NCBI RefSeq assembly: GCF_001952855.1
Contig: NZ_LPNO01000052.1
Location: 1 to 64,000, forward strand
Length of the DNA stretch: 64,000 bases
Source of the DNA: Pseudomonas sp. ATCC PTA-122608
GTDB taxonomy: Bacteria; Pseudomonadota; Gammaproteobacteria; Pseudomonadales; Pseudomonadaceae
Direction: 5' to 3'
This document shows, one piece after another, positions 16,041-25,427 of the stretch. Position 1 is the first letter of the stretch; each line of letters begins with the position of its first letter. A program made the translations under genes and the position numbers. The notes beneath the pieces were generated by a model, which ran no database searches, was not told the DNA's origin, and saw only the letters and a list, made by a program, of their open reading frames with translations.

Positions 16041-17342
16041 TCAGTTCAGGTAAGGGGACCAGGACGGTTCTCTGACTTCGCCTTGTGCGGTAGGAAGCGG
16101 GAGCCTTACGCGTCCATTAATGGACACGAGCATCAAGACTCCCCGGCCCTGCTGGCGGGTGGCGTAGATTACCATGGTGCCGTTGGGCGCAACAGTAGCT
16201 GACTCATCAAGGTTGGTATCTGTAAGGATTTTTACCGTTCCACGCTGCAAATCCTGGGCCGCAACCCGGAAATTAGTGAAACCATCCTGACGGTGAATCA
16301 TCACCAACGTCTTTTCATCAGCCGAAAGCTTCGGTGCAGCGTTGTAGTTACCAATAAAGGTCACTCGTTCGGCGCCGCCGCCGCTCACGCTGGTTTTGTA
16401 GACTTGCGGCTTGCCACCACGGTCTGAGGTGAAGTAGATGGTCGAACCATCCTTGCCCCAGAACGGTTCGGTGTTGATGCCCGGGCCACTGGTAACACGG
16501 CTCAGTTGGCGCGAAGCCATGTTCATCACGTAGATGTCCGGGTTGCCATCTTTGGACAATACGAATGCCAGTCGCGAACCATCCGGCGACCAGGCTGGCG
16601 CGCCATTCAGGCCTTCAAAGTTGGTGATCTGCTCACGGCGACCGGTATCAATGTGCTGAACGAAGATCCGTGGACGCTTCTGTTCAAAGGACACATAGGC
16701 GATACGCTTGCCATCGGGTGCAAAGCGTGGCGACAGGATCGGCTCACGGGATTGCAGCAGCGTCACTGCGCGAGCGCCGTCATAGTCGGAGCGCTGCAGT
16801 GTGTAGCGAGTGTTGTCTACCGAAAAACGCTCTGCCGTTACATAAAGCAGGCGAGTCGAGAAGGCACCCTTGATCCCGGTCAGCTTTTCAAACGACTGGT
16901 CGGAGATGTAGTGCGCCATGTCCCGCAGTTGATCCGTGGTGCCCGACACGCTGCCGGTCAGCACTTGCTGCTCGGTCGCGACGTTGAACAACGTGTACTG
17001 GATCTGCAGGCGACCGCCGGCAGGCGTGATGCTGCCCACCATCAGGTACTGGGCGTTCAGCGCTTTCCAGTCGCGGAAGATGACTTCGCTGGCCTGGGTC
17101 GGCTGGCTGATCATGTTGCCTTTGTCGATCGGTGCGTAGTAACCGGAGTTGCGCAGGTCATCGCTGATGATCTGCGACATGTCGTCCGGCAGCACGCTGC
17201 CGCCCTGCCAGCCAAACGGTACAACGGCGATCGGGGTGGCCCGATCGCTACCGCTGGTGACCAGAATGTTCTTTTCATCCGCCGCCGCTATCCCTGCCAT
17301 GCAGCAAATAACGACAAGCATTCCTCGAAGAAGGTTTCTCAC
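16041..17342 (-). CDS. tolB: Tol-Pal system beta-propeller protein TolB
   Basis: A periplasmic beta-propeller that shuttles between Pal and TolA. The 433-residue precursor has a signal peptide ending near GIAAA, an N-terminal alpha/beta domain (about 25-165) and six propeller blades with repeated motifs such as SPRFAPDGKRIAYVS, APAWSPDGSRLAFVLS and EPFWGKDGSTIYFTS. The TolA box at the mature N-terminus begins DEKNILVTSGS. It starts with GTG at 17342, overlapping the tolA stop in a GTGA junction, so translation is coupled. Confidence 0.97.
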   Translation of the reverse strand: MRNLLRGMLVVICCMAGIAAADEKNILVTSGSDRATPIAVVPFGWQGGSVLPDDMSQIISDDLRNSGYYAPIDKGNMISQPTQASEVIFRDWKALNAQYLMVGSITPAGGRLQIQYTLFNVATEQQVLTGSVSGTTDQLRDMAHYISDQSFEKLTGIKGAFSTRLLYVTAERFSVDNTRYTLQRSDYDGARAVTLLQSREPILSPRFAPDGKRIAYVSFEQKRPRIFVQHIDTGRREQITNFEGLNGAPAWSPDGSRLAFVLSKDGNPDIYVMNMASRQLSRVTSGPGINTEPFWGKDGSTIYFTSDRGGKPQVYKTSVSGGGAERVTFIGNYNAAPKLSADEKTLVMIHRQDGFTNFRVAAQDLQRGTVKILTDTNLDESATVAPNGTMVIYATRQQGRGVLMLVSINGRVRLPLPTAQGEVREPSWSPYLN

Positions 17343-18412
17343 AAGGCTAGATCCTCAGGTGTGAATGTCATCTTGAATGAACGGTAGGGAGCGAAGTCGC
17401 TTGGTTTCATTCCCTGCATCTCGGTCAACCGGCCAATGTTCTTGACCGCTGCTACCGCCGAACTGTCGAACGAACCGTCGCCACTGGACTTGGCCACGCC
17501 GACCGAAGTCACCGTACCGTCCGGCAACATGCCGATCTGCAGCACTACTGTCATGCCTTTGCGTGCCGAAGGAGGACGGGTCCACCCTTCCGCTGCCCGT
17601 GAACGAATCAGGTCATCGAAACTGCCCGCGACTTCGTCACCACGTTCATCGGCCAAGGCTTGCTGGCGCTGCGGCGTGTCGGAAAGCAAATCGGCCAAGG
17701 CCTGGGCCTTTTTGTCTTCGGTCGATTTACGTGCTGCTTCCTGGGCCTTTTTCTTGGAGGCGTCGGCGGCAGCTTTCTTCTTCGCATCGTCGGCGATCTT
17801 CTTTTTCGCCTCGTCAGCTTCAGCTTTCTTCTTGGCGTCGTCCGCGGCTTTCTTCTTCGCGTCTTCGACTATCTTTTTCTTCGCGTCTTCAGCGGCCTTT
17901 TTCTTGGCCTCTTCTTCAGCAGCTTTCTTGGCTTCTTCTTCAGATTTCTTCTTGGCTATATCAGCCAATTGTTTCTCTTCAGCCTTCTTGGCTTCGGCAG
18001 CTTTATCGGCTTTCTTGGCTTCATCAGCCTTTTTAGCCTCGTCAGCTTTCTTCGCCTCGTCAGCCTTTTTCGATTCCTCGGCCTTTTGAGCCGCCTCTTC
18101 TTTCTTTTGTTCCGCAGCAGCCTTCACCGCTTCCTGCTCGACCTTCTTCTGTTCCATCTGCTCGACTTCAGTCTGGCGCGCAGCCGACTTCTGGGCCTCA
18201 CCCGCAATCTTCTGATTGGTCTGGGTGGTGGCCTGGCTTTTCGATTTCAGCTGATACAGGGTCGCCTGCACGATCGGCTTGGCTGGCGGCAGGTCCGGGG
18301 TCATGGCAAAGCTGACAAACAGCATGCCAAACACCAGGACGTGCAGGGCAATCGCCCAGACGCTAGGCCAGAAGAAGCTTTCCGAGGCGGACGGCTCTCG
18401 CTGTTGGTGCAT
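17339..18412 (-). CDS. tolA: Cell envelope integrity protein TolA
   Basis: TolA spans the periplasm from an inner-membrane anchor to TolB/Pal. The 357-residue product has one membrane segment at about 16-37, then a long Ala/Lys/Glu-rich helical domain (about 60-245) full of KKADEA and KKAAEE units, and a globular C-terminal domain from about 265 (SRAAEGWTRPPSARKG) of TonB/TolA type that contacts TolB. The central region contains four near-identical KKADEA repeats in a row, a place where length varies by slippage. It overlaps tolR by one base (TGATG) and tolB by four. Confidence 0.96.
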   Translation of the reverse strand: MHQQREPSASESFFWPSVWAIALHVLVFGMLFVSFAMTPDLPPAKPIVQATLYQLKSKSQATTQTNQKIAGEAQKSAARQTEVEQMEQKKVEQEAVKAAAEQKKEEAAQKAEESKKADEAKKADEAKKADEAKKADKAAEAKKAEEKQLADIAKKKSEEEAKKAAEEEAKKKAAEDAKKKIVEDAKKKAADDAKKKAEADEAKKKIADDAKKKAAADASKKKAQEAARKSTEDKKAQALADLLSDTPQRQQALADERGDEVAGSFDDLIRSRAAEGWTRPPSARKGMTVVLQIGMLPDGTVTSVGVAKSSGDGSFDSSAVAAVKNIGRLTEMQGMKPSDFAPYRSFKMTFTPEDLAL

Positions 18413-18873
18413 CAGGGCGCCTCGGTAATCAAACCAACGTTACCGACGCCGGCCTTCTGCAGCCCGCCCATGGCGCCCATCACGGAGCCATAGTCGACGA
18501 CCTTGTCGCCGCGGATGAACACCTGGGTGTGCTTGCCACCTTCGTTGCCGGCGCGAATGATCTTGGTCACAGCATCAGTCATCTGCGGCAAGGTCATGGC
18601 CTTGTCCTGCTGTTTCTGAGTGTCGACTTCGCTGCCAAGGTTCCAGTAATAGGTCTTGTCAGCCTTGATCGAAATGGTCAGGACCTGGGTGTTGTTGTCC
18701 TGCGGCAAGGCTTCGCTGGAAACCTTGGGCAGATCAACCTTCACGCCCTGATTGAGCATCGGCGCGGTCACCATGAAGATAACCAGCAGCACCAGCATCA
18801 CGTCGATGTAAGGCACTACGTTCATCTCGGCGACCGGCTTGCGCTTTTTGCGAGCTCGAGCGATTAAAGCCAT
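18412..18873 (-). CDS. tolR: Tol-Pal system protein TolR
   Basis: TolR with TolQ forms the proton-driven motor that energises TolA; it is homologous to ExbD and MotB. The 153-residue product has one membrane segment at about 19-38 carrying the essential Asp of the PYIDVMLVLLVIFMVTAP segment, then a periplasmic dimerisation domain. It lies between tolQ (14 bases upstream) and tolA (one base overlap). Confidence 0.97.
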   Translation of the reverse strand: MALIARARKKRKPVAEMNVVPYIDVMLVLLVIFMVTAPMLNQGVKVDLPKVSSEALPQDNNTQVLTISIKADKTYYWNLGSEVDTQKQQDKAMTLPQMTDAVTKIIRAGNEGGKHTQVFIRGDKVVDYGSVMGAMGGLQKAGVGNVGLITEAP

Positions 18874-18887
18874 TGGGAATTACCTGC

Positions 18888-19583
18888 TTATTCTTCGCTG
18901 GTGTGCACTTTACGGTGCAGGATCGCCTGGAATTCATCGGCGAAGGTGTAGTAACGGCTGATCAAGGTTTCGCCACGAGCGGCAAAACGGTTGTAGGCGA
19001 TTACTGCGGGAATAGCTGCGAACAGGCCGATGGCGGTGGCGATCAGCGCTTCGGCGATACCCGGGGCCACGGTGGCCAGGGTCGCTTGCTGGGCCTGGGC
19101 CAGGCCACGGAAGGAGTTCATGATCCCCCACACGGTACCAAACAAGCCGATGTACGGGCTGACGGAACCTACGGTGGCGAGGAACGGCAGGCTTTGCTCA
19201 AGCTTTTCTTCTTCGCGGGAAATCGCTACGCGCATGGCACGGGCAACGCCTTCCATGACCGCTTCCGGATCAACGCCTGGCTGCTGGCGCAGACGGGAGA
19301 ATTCCTTGAAGCCGGCACGGAAGATCTGCTCGACGCCCGAATCCGGGTCCGGGTTGCTGCCGGCCTGGCGATACAGTTTGGACAGGTCGATACCCGACCA
19401 GAAGCGCTCTTCGAAGCTCTCCAGGGCGCGTCGACCGGCACGCAGCAGGTTGCTGCGCTGAAAAATCATGACCCAAGAGGTAACCGATGCGGCTACCAGG
19501 ATCAGCATCACCAGTTGAACCACGACACTGGCATTGCTGACCAGGCTCCACATGGAGGAATGGTCGACGACGGTAGGTTCCAC
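18888..19583 (-). CDS. tolQ: Tol-Pal system proton channel protein TolQ
   Basis: TolQ forms the pentameric channel around TolR, homologous to ExbB and MotA. The 231-residue product has three membrane segments: about 17-40, 133-160 (FLATVGSVSPYIGLFGTVWG) and 170-198 (PGIAEALIATAIGLFAAIPA), with the conserved Thr and Pro of the ion path. The start is GTG at 19583, with AGGAG seven bases upstream; a downstream ATG (MWSLV) would remove the conserved N-terminus. It follows ybgC with one base between them. Confidence 0.96.
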   Translation of the reverse strand: MEPTVVDHSSMWSLVSNASVVVQLVMLILVAASVTSWVMIFQRSNLLRAGRRALESFEERFWSGIDLSKLYRQAGSNPDPDSGVEQIFRAGFKEFSRLRQQPGVDPEAVMEGVARAMRVAISREEEKLEQSLPFLATVGSVSPYIGLFGTVWGIMNSFRGLAQAQQATLATVAPGIAEALIATAIGLFAAIPAVIAYNRFAARGETLISRYYTFADEFQAILHRKVHTSEE

Positions 19584-19584
19584 G

Positions 19585-20040
19585 CTAAATCTCCTGCTCT
19601 GAATGTTTACCCGCGCCGCTCACGCCGGCAAAGGCCGTGCGTAGAGCTTCGGGAATGGCCCGGGGTTTCAAACTATTGGTGCGAACACAGGCCACCAGGA
19701 ACTGCCCCTCACAGAGCAGCGTTGCATCCGTAGCCCGCCTGACCTGCTGTTTAAAGCGCAGGCTGGCACGGTTCAATTCGGTTATTTCTGCGCTGACCAG
19801 CAATTCATCGTCCAGTCGCGCCGGCGCGTAGTAACGCGCCTCGCTGGAATGCACGACAAACAACAGGTCCTCCCCTGCCAGCTGGGATTGGGCAAAGCCC
19901 AGCTCCCGTAGCCGCTCGGTTCGAGCCCGCTCCATGAACTTTAGGTAATTGACGTAATAAACGATGCCGCCGGCATCGGTGTCCTCGTAATAAACGCGAC
20001 AGCGATGTGCGAACGACTGATCCCCGTTTTGCGCGCGCAT
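19585..20040 (-). CDS. ybgC: Acyl-CoA thioesterase YbgC (tol-pal associated)
   Basis: A hotdog-fold thioesterase of 151 residues at the head of the tol-pal operon. The 4-hydroxybenzoyl-CoA thioesterase signature YYEDTDAGGIVYYVNYLKFMER contains the catalytic Asp. Related enzymes hydrolyse short- or long-chain acyl-CoA, or acyl-ACP linked to phospholipid synthesis; the physiological substrate is not settled. Its place with tolQ is conserved across proteobacteria, which suggests a role in envelope lipid metabolism. Confidence 0.95.
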   Translation of the reverse strand: MRAQNGDQSFAHRCRVYYEDTDAGGIVYYVNYLKFMERARTERLRELGFAQSQLAGEDLLFVVHSSEARYYAPARLDDELLVSAEITELNRASLRFKQQVRRATDATLLCEGQFLVACVRTNSLKPRAIPEALRTAFAGVSGAGKHSEQEI

Positions 20041-20178
20041 ACTCTAGTGCTTACTCCTCAGGTTGCCAATCCGGCCAGGCAACTGTTTTTCATTCTGTGG
20101 CACATTTCTAACGAAAGAATGACGACGCCAGCCACTAGGACAGCACAAACGCCGAATAAATCGAATCGCCAAGCGTTT

Positions 20179-21237
20179 TTAATCGTCTACTGCATCGAGG
20201 AATTCGTCTACTACGGGCATCTCGCCCAATCGTGACGGAATGTTTAACCCAAAGTGCAGATAGGCATGCCGGGTGACCACACGCCCCCTCGGCGTACGCA
20301 TGATATAGCCCTGCTGGATCAGGTACGGTTCCAGTACATCCTCAATCGTATGCCGCTCTTCGCTGATGGCTGCCGCGAGGCTGTCCACACCCACCGGGCC
20401 ACCGTCGAACTTCTCGATCATGGTCAGCAGCAGGCGCCGGTCCTGGTGATCAAAGCCGTGCTCATCCACATCCAGCAGGTTCAGCGCCAGGTCTGCCACG
20501 GGCTTGGTGATATGCCCCTTGGCCCGTACTTCGGCAAAGTCGCGCACCCGTCGCAGCAACCGGTTGGCAATCCGCGGCGTACCACGGGCGCGACGGGCGA
20601 TTTCAAACGCGCCTTCCGGGTCCAGGGGCAGACCGAGGATATTCGCCGAACGGCTGACAATAGTCGCCAGATCCGCCGTGCTATAGAACTCTAGACGTTG
20701 AACAATCCCGAAACGGTCTCGCAGCGGGTTCGTCAGCATGCCCGCACGGGTGGTGGCCCCCACCAGGGTGAACGGCGGCAAGTCGAGCTTGATCGAGCGC
20801 GCGGCCGGGCCTTCGCCAATCATGATGTCCAGCTGGAAGTCTTCCATGGCCGGGTACAACACTTCTTCGACGATGGGCGAAAGCCGGTGGATCTCGTCGA
20901 TGAACAGTACGTCGTGGGGTTCCAGGTTGGTCAACAGCGCCGCCAGGTCACCCGGGCGTTCCAGCACAGGGCCGGAGGTGGACTTGATCGACACGCCCAT
21001 TTCCTGGGCAATGATGTTGGCCAGGGTGGTCTTGCCCAGGCCCGGCGGGCCGAAAATCAACGTGTGGTCCAGGGATTCGCTACGCCCGCGCGCGGCCTGG
21101 ATGAACAGCTCCATCTGCTCACGCACGGTGGGCTGGCCGATGTATTCGGCAAGGCTCAGGGGGCGAATCGCCCGGTCCTGGACTTCTTCACGGTCACGGG
21201 GGCCGGTGGCCGCGATCAGACGATCAGCTTCAATCAC
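20179..21237 (-). CDS. ruvB: Holliday junction branch migration ATPase RuvB
   Basis: RuvB is the hexameric AAA+ motor that drives branch migration with RuvA. The 352-residue product has Walker A GPPGLGKT at 63-70, Walker B LFIDEIHRL, sensor 1 VGATTRAGMLTNPLRDRFG with the Arg finger, sensor 2 GTPRIANRLLRRVRD, and the C-terminal winged helix (QGYIMRTPRGRV). It starts with GTG at 21237, immediately after the ruvA stop, so the genes are coupled. Third in the ruvC-ruvA-ruvB order. Confidence 0.98.
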   Translation of the reverse strand: MIEADRLIAATGPRDREEVQDRAIRPLSLAEYIGQPTVREQMELFIQAARGRSESLDHTLIFGPPGLGKTTLANIIAQEMGVSIKSTSGPVLERPGDLAALLTNLEPHDVLFIDEIHRLSPIVEEVLYPAMEDFQLDIMIGEGPAARSIKLDLPPFTLVGATTRAGMLTNPLRDRFGIVQRLEFYSTADLATIVSRSANILGLPLDPEGAFEIARRARGTPRIANRLLRRVRDFAEVRAKGHITKPVADLALNLLDVDEHGFDHQDRRLLLTMIEKFDGGPVGVDSLAAAISEERHTIEDVLEPYLIQQGYIMRTPRGRVVTRHAYLHFGLNIPSRLGEMPVVDEFLDAVDD

Positions 21238-21849
21238 TTAAATCATTCCCTTCAGGGCGCGGCGGATCATGTCTTCGCTGCTCAGGTTCTTGTCCTTGAT
21301 GGCCGACACGGCCTTGCTCGCCTCTTGGGGCTTGTAGCCCAGGGAGATCAGCGCACTGACTGCATCGCTTTCGGCACTGGCCACCGGCACACCCGGCGCA
21401 TCCGGCTGGTTAGGCACCAGGGCGAACATGCTCGGCACGACCTCCCAGGCCTTGAAGCGGTCCTTGAGCTCCACCAGCAAGCGCTCGGCGGTTTTCTTGC
21501 CGACGCCTGGCACCTTGGTCAGCGCCGAGGTGTCCTGGGCCGACACGCAGCGCACCAGCTCATCGACTTCGAGGCTGGACATCAGCGCCAGCGCCAGCTT
21601 CGGGCCCACGCCGTTGAGGCGGATCAGCTCACGGAAGAAGTCCCGGTCACGCTTGCCAATGAAACCATAGAGCAATTGTGCGTCTTCGCGCACCACCAGA
21701 TGGGTGTGCAGGGTCAGCGGTTCACCGACCGACGGTAGGCGGTAGAGGGTGGTCATGGGCACTTCCAGCTCATAGCCCAGCCCGTTTACATCCAGAATCA
21801 GGTGCGGCGGCTGTTTCTCAGCCAGAGTGCCGCGCAAGCGTCCAATCAC
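21238..21849 (-). CDS. ruvA: Holliday junction DNA-binding protein RuvA
   Basis: RuvA clamps the four-way junction as a tetramer. The 203-residue product has the N-terminal OB domain (IGRLRGTLAEKQPPHLILD), two helix-hairpin-helix motifs in the middle (LNGVGPKLALALMS and LTKVPGVGKKTAERLLVEL), and a C-terminal domain III (AVSALISLGYKPQEASKAV) that contacts RuvB. The start is GTG at 21849. Confidence 0.98.
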   Translation of the reverse strand: MIGRLRGTLAEKQPPHLILDVNGLGYELEVPMTTLYRLPSVGEPLTLHTHLVVREDAQLLYGFIGKRDRDFFRELIRLNGVGPKLALALMSSLEVDELVRCVSAQDTSALTKVPGVGKKTAERLLVELKDRFKAWEVVPSMFALVPNQPDAPGVPVASAESDAVSALISLGYKPQEASKAVSAIKDKNLSSEDMIRRALKGMI

Positions 21850-21964
21850 GTTCGAATCCTTAAGAATCGGCTCAGATCAAGGCCTGACCGGTAATAACGC
21901 GGGCATGCCGGCCGACAGCACAGGCCGTTCATGCACCCCACGCAGAATGATTGCGCTGATGCTA

Positions 21965-22489
21965 TCAGAGACGCAGCCGGCCGCCACGACTGCGTGCCGT
22001 ACCCAGGCCATGGGGCATCAGGCTGGAGCGGGTATGGGCGTGGCAAATGGCAATGGCCAGGGCGTCAGAGGCATCGATTTGCGGTTTGGCGGTGAGCTTG
22101 AGCATGTGCATGACCATCATCATCACCTGCTCCTTATTCGCGGCACCGGTACCGACCACGGCTTGCTTGACCTGGGTCGCGGTGTATTCAGCGATCTCCA
22201 TGCCCTCCTCGGCACCGGCAACGATGGCCGCACCGCGGGCCTGGCCGAGCTTTAAAGCCGAGTCGGCGTTTTTTGCCATAAACACTTTTTCGATGCCCAT
22301 GGTGACCGGGCCGTAGGTCTGGATCACTTCACGCACGCCGCGATAAACGATCTGCAAGCGCTCGGCCAGCTCGCCGGCGCCGGTACGGATACAGCCCGAC
22401 GCCACGTACACGCAGCCTCGCGGGGTCTGTTGGACCACGCCAAAGCCGGTGATTCGCGAACCGGGGTCGATACCTAGGATTAGAGTCAT
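21965..22489 (-). CDS. ruvC: Holliday junction resolvase RuvC
   Basis: RuvC cuts Holliday junctions symmetrically. The 174-residue product has the RNase H-like fold with the first catalytic Asp at D8 in LGIDPGSRITGFG, the second acidic residue in GIEKVFMAKN, and the C-terminal acidic pair in DASDALAIAICHAH. It is first in ruvCAB, 115 bases upstream of ruvA. A REPIN separates it from yebC. Confidence 0.98.
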   Translation of the reverse strand: MTLILGIDPGSRITGFGVVQQTPRGCVYVASGCIRTGAGELAERLQIVYRGVREVIQTYGPVTMGIEKVFMAKNADSALKLGQARGAAIVAGAEEGMEIAEYTATQVKQAVVGTGAANKEQVMMMVMHMLKLTAKPQIDASDALAIAICHAHTRSSLMPHGLGTARSRGGRLRL

Positions 22490-22537
22490 AACGCCTGCGG
22501 ATTGGGTAAAAAATTCTTGATATAGCGAAGGTCGAAA

Positions 22538-22627
22538 TGTGGGAGCGGGCTTGCTCGCGAAGGCGGTGTACCAGTCAGTCGATAAGGTGACTGTTACACC
22601 GCCTTCGCGAGCAAGCCCGCTCCCACA
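22538..22627. repeat. REPIN (inverted REP pair), GTGGGAGCGGGC class
   Basis: Two REP units in inverted orientation, GTGGGAGCGGGCTTGCTCGC and its complement, flank a spacer of about 40 bases that is itself partly palindromic (AAGGCGGTGTA...TACACCGCCTT). The whole forms one long hairpin. It lies between ruvC and yebC. Confidence 0.92.
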
Positions 22628-22645
22628 TTAGATCTGCATCATCCC

Positions 22646-23392
22646 TCAGCCTAGCTGTTCGGCCACCGATTCCGGGATATCGGCATTGGAATAGACGTTC
22701 TGCACGTCATCCAGGTCTTCAAGCATGTCGAGCATCTTGAGCACCTTCTGCGCCCCATCCAGGTCCAGCTCGGCGCTGGTGGTGGGCAGCATCACGATTT
22801 CCGCATCGGTACCTTTGAAACCGGCCGCTTCCAGAGCGTTACGCACAGAGTAGAAACCCGCGAACGAGGTAAACACGTCGATGGAACCGTCTTCGTTGGT
22901 CACCACGTCGTCGGCATCCGCCTCCATCGCGGCTTCGATCAGTGCATCTTCGTCAACGCCCGGCGCGAAGGAAATCTGCCCCTTGCGCTCAAACAGGTAG
23001 GCCACCGAACCGTCGGTGCCCAGGTTGCCGCCACACTTGCTGAATGCATGGCGCACGGCGGCCGCAGTACGGTTGCGGTTGTCGGTCATGCACTCGACCA
23101 TCACCGCCACGCCACCCGGGCCGTAGCCTTCGTAGCTCAGCTCGACCATGTCGTCGGTATCGGCCGCACCGGCACCACGGGCCACGGCGCGGTCGATGAT
23201 GTCGCGGCTCATGTTGGCACCGAGGGCCTTGTCCAGGGCCAGGCGCAAACGCGGGTTGGAACCCGGGTCACCGCCACCTTGGCGCGCAGCGACGGTCAGC
23301 TCGCGAATCCACTTGGTGAAGATCTTGCCTTTCTTGGCATCCTGACGCTCTTTGCGGTGCTTGATGTTCGCCCACTTGGAATGGCCAGCCAT
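22646..23392 (-). CDS. yebC: YebC/PmpR-family transcriptional regulator
   Basis: A 248-residue TACO1/YebC-family protein starting MAGHSKWANIKHRK, with the conserved EGYGPGGVAVMVECMTDNRNR loop. In P. aeruginosa PmpR is reported to repress the pqsR quorum-sensing regulator. More recent work on the family points to relief of ribosome stalling at proline stretches, so the DNA-binding role may be indirect. It lies in the usual aspS-yebC-ruvCAB order. Confidence 0.95.
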   Translation of the reverse strand: MAGHSKWANIKHRKERQDAKKGKIFTKWIRELTVAARQGGGDPGSNPRLRLALDKALGANMSRDIIDRAVARGAGAADTDDMVELSYEGYGPGGVAVMVECMTDNRNRTAAAVRHAFSKCGGNLGTDGSVAYLFERKGQISFAPGVDEDALIEAAMEADADDVVTNEDGSIDVFTSFAGFYSVRNALEAAGFKGTDAEIVMLPTTSAELDLDGAQKVLKMLDMLEDLDDVQNVYSNADIPESVAEQLG

Positions 23393-23475
23393 AACACAAC
23401 TCCGAAATTCTGTAGAAACCTGTCGATCCCGCCCCAGGCGGGACTTCCCTCTTTAACGTACAGCCCTTGTAACGC

Positions 23476-23502
23476 AAAGGCGCATCCGAAGATGCGCCCT
23501 TA
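23476..23502 (-). terminator. UUCG-capped hairpin after aspS
   Basis: Reading leftward, GGCGCATC-TTCG-GATGCGCC is followed by TTTG. The stem of eight GC-rich pairs with a stable tetraloop suggests a terminator or partial read-through site between aspS and yebC. Confidence 0.55.
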
Positions 23503-23543
23503 GCTGACAATGTAAAACCTTATGGCGCTTTCACGCTGCGGCC

Positions 23544-25319
23544 TTACTCAGCCTTTGGTGCTTCGCGCAGACGGATATGCAGCTCGCGCAGTGCCTTGGC
23601 ATCCACCACACCCGGTGCCTGCGTCATGACGTCGGCAGCACTTTGGGTTTTCGGGAAGGCAATCACTTCACGGATCGACTGCGCGCCGGTCATCAGCATC
23701 ACCAGACGGTCCAGGCCGAAGGCCAGGCCACCGTGAGGCGGCGCGCCGTATTTCAGGGCGTCAAGCAGGAAGCCGAACTTCTCTTGCTGCTCATCTTCGT
23801 TGATGCCCAGCAGGCGGAAGACCGACTGCTGCATTTCCTTGCGGTGGATACGGATCGAACCGCCACCCAGCTCGGTGCCGTTCAGCACCATGTCGTAGGC
23901 ACGGGACAGAGCGCCAGCCGGGTTGGCCTCGAGCTCTTGCGGCGTGCACTTCGGCGCGGTGAACGGGTGGTGCAGGGCACTGAAGCTGCCGTCGTCGTTC
24001 TCTTCGAACATCGGGAAGTCGACAACCCACATCGGCGCCCACTTGCAGGTCAGCAGGTTCAGGTCGTTACCGACCTTGATCCGCAGTGCACCCAGTGCTT
24101 CGCTGACGATCTTCGACTTGTCGGCGCCGAAAAACACGATGTCGCCATCGACCGCGCCAACGCGATCAAGGATCACGTTGAGGTTGGCTTCAGGGATGTT
24201 CTTGACGATTGGCGACTGCAGGCCTTCAACGCCCTTGGCGCGCTCGTTGACCTTGATGTACGCCAGGCCCTTGGCACCGTAGATGCCGACGAACTTGGTG
24301 TAGTCGTCGATCTGCTTGCGCGGCATGCTCGCAGCGCCAGGAACGCGCAGCGCAGCAATACGGCATTTCGGGTCGTTGGCCGGACCGCTGAACACTTTGA
24401 AGTCGACGTCTTTGAGTTGGTCTTCAACGTCAACCAGTTCCAGCGGGTTACGCAGGTCAGGCTTGTCGGAACCGTAACGGCGCATGGCTTCTTCGAAGGT
24501 CATGTGCGGGAATTCGCCGAATTCCAGGTCCAGCACTTCCTTGAACAGGTTGCGGATCATTTGCTCGGTGATGCCCATGATCTCTTTTTCATCGAGGAAA
24601 CTGGTCTCGATGTCGATCTGGGTGAATTCCGGCTGGCGGTCGGCCCGCAGGTCTTCGTCACGGAAGCATTTGGCGATCTGGTAGTAACGGTCGAAGCCGG
24701 CAACCATCAGCAGCTGCTTGAACAGCTGTGGCGATTGCGGCAACGCGAAGAAGGAACCGGCGTGGGTACGGCTCGGCACCAGGTAGTCGCGAGCGCCTTC
24801 CGGGGTAGCACGGGTCAGGATCGGCGTCTCGACGTCGAGGAAGCCGTTTTCGTCCAGGAAGCGACGGATGCTGGTGGTCATGCGCGAACGCAGACGCAGC
24901 TTCTCGGCCATTTCCGGGCGACGCAGGTCCAGGAAGCGATAACGCAGGCGGGTTTCTTCGCCAACGTCGGAGAACTCGTTGAGTGGGAACGGCGGGGTTT
25001 CCGACTCGTTCAGCACTTCCAGCTCGTAACCCAGCACTTCGATCATGCCCGACGCCATGTTGGCGTTGGTGGCGCCGGCCGGACGCAGGCGAACCTTGCC
25101 GGTGATCTTCACGACGTACTCGCTGCGCACGCGGTCGGCGGCGGCGAAGCTCTCGGCGCGGTCCGGATCGAACACCACCTGGGCCAGACCATCACGATCA
25201 CGGATATCGAGGAAGATCACCCCGCCGTGGTCGCGGCGACGGTGAACCCATCCGCAAAGGGTGATTTCCTGACCTTCCAGGGTCTCGTTCAGTTGGCCGC
25301 AATAGTGGCTGCGCATCAT
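23544..25319 (-). CDS. aspS: Aspartyl-tRNA synthetase
   Basis: It charges tRNA-Asp (and in pseudomonads, which lack a separate asparaginyl enzyme, tRNA-Asn) with aspartate. The 591-residue product has the bacterial-type layout: N-terminal OB anticodon-binding domain (about 15-105, GWVHRRRDHGGVIFLDIRDR), class II catalytic core with motif 2 (IAKCFRDEDLRADRQPEF), a bacterial insertion domain (about 290-420), and motif 3 (GLAFGLDRLVMLM). The start is one of two adjacent ATGs (25319 or 25316); the first matches the Pseudomonas enzyme length. Confidence 0.97.
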   Translation of the reverse strand: MMRSHYCGQLNETLEGQEITLCGWVHRRRDHGGVIFLDIRDRDGLAQVVFDPDRAESFAAADRVRSEYVVKITGKVRLRPAGATNANMASGMIEVLGYELEVLNESETPPFPLNEFSDVGEETRLRYRFLDLRRPEMAEKLRLRSRMTTSIRRFLDENGFLDVETPILTRATPEGARDYLVPSRTHAGSFFALPQSPQLFKQLLMVAGFDRYYQIAKCFRDEDLRADRQPEFTQIDIETSFLDEKEIMGITEQMIRNLFKEVLDLEFGEFPHMTFEEAMRRYGSDKPDLRNPLELVDVEDQLKDVDFKVFSGPANDPKCRIAALRVPGAASMPRKQIDDYTKFVGIYGAKGLAYIKVNERAKGVEGLQSPIVKNIPEANLNVILDRVGAVDGDIVFFGADKSKIVSEALGALRIKVGNDLNLLTCKWAPMWVVDFPMFEENDDGSFSALHHPFTAPKCTPQELEANPAGALSRAYDMVLNGTELGGGSIRIHRKEMQQSVFRLLGINEDEQQEKFGFLLDALKYGAPPHGGLAFGLDRLVMLMTGAQSIREVIAFPKTQSAADVMTQAPGVVDAKALRELHIRLREAPKAE

Positions 25320-25427
25320 GATAGTGGTTTCGCTTCTCGTAATTCGAAATTCAGTGGAGGCCTGCCTCATCACCGTACAGCTAAGTCAGGTGACGGATAA
25401 TGCAGGAGCCTGCGCGTAGAGTTCAAC

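Noticed and set aside
23577..25400. A 607-codon frame antisense to aspS
   Set aside because: Mirror of a complete synthetase gene; no ribosome site or motif.
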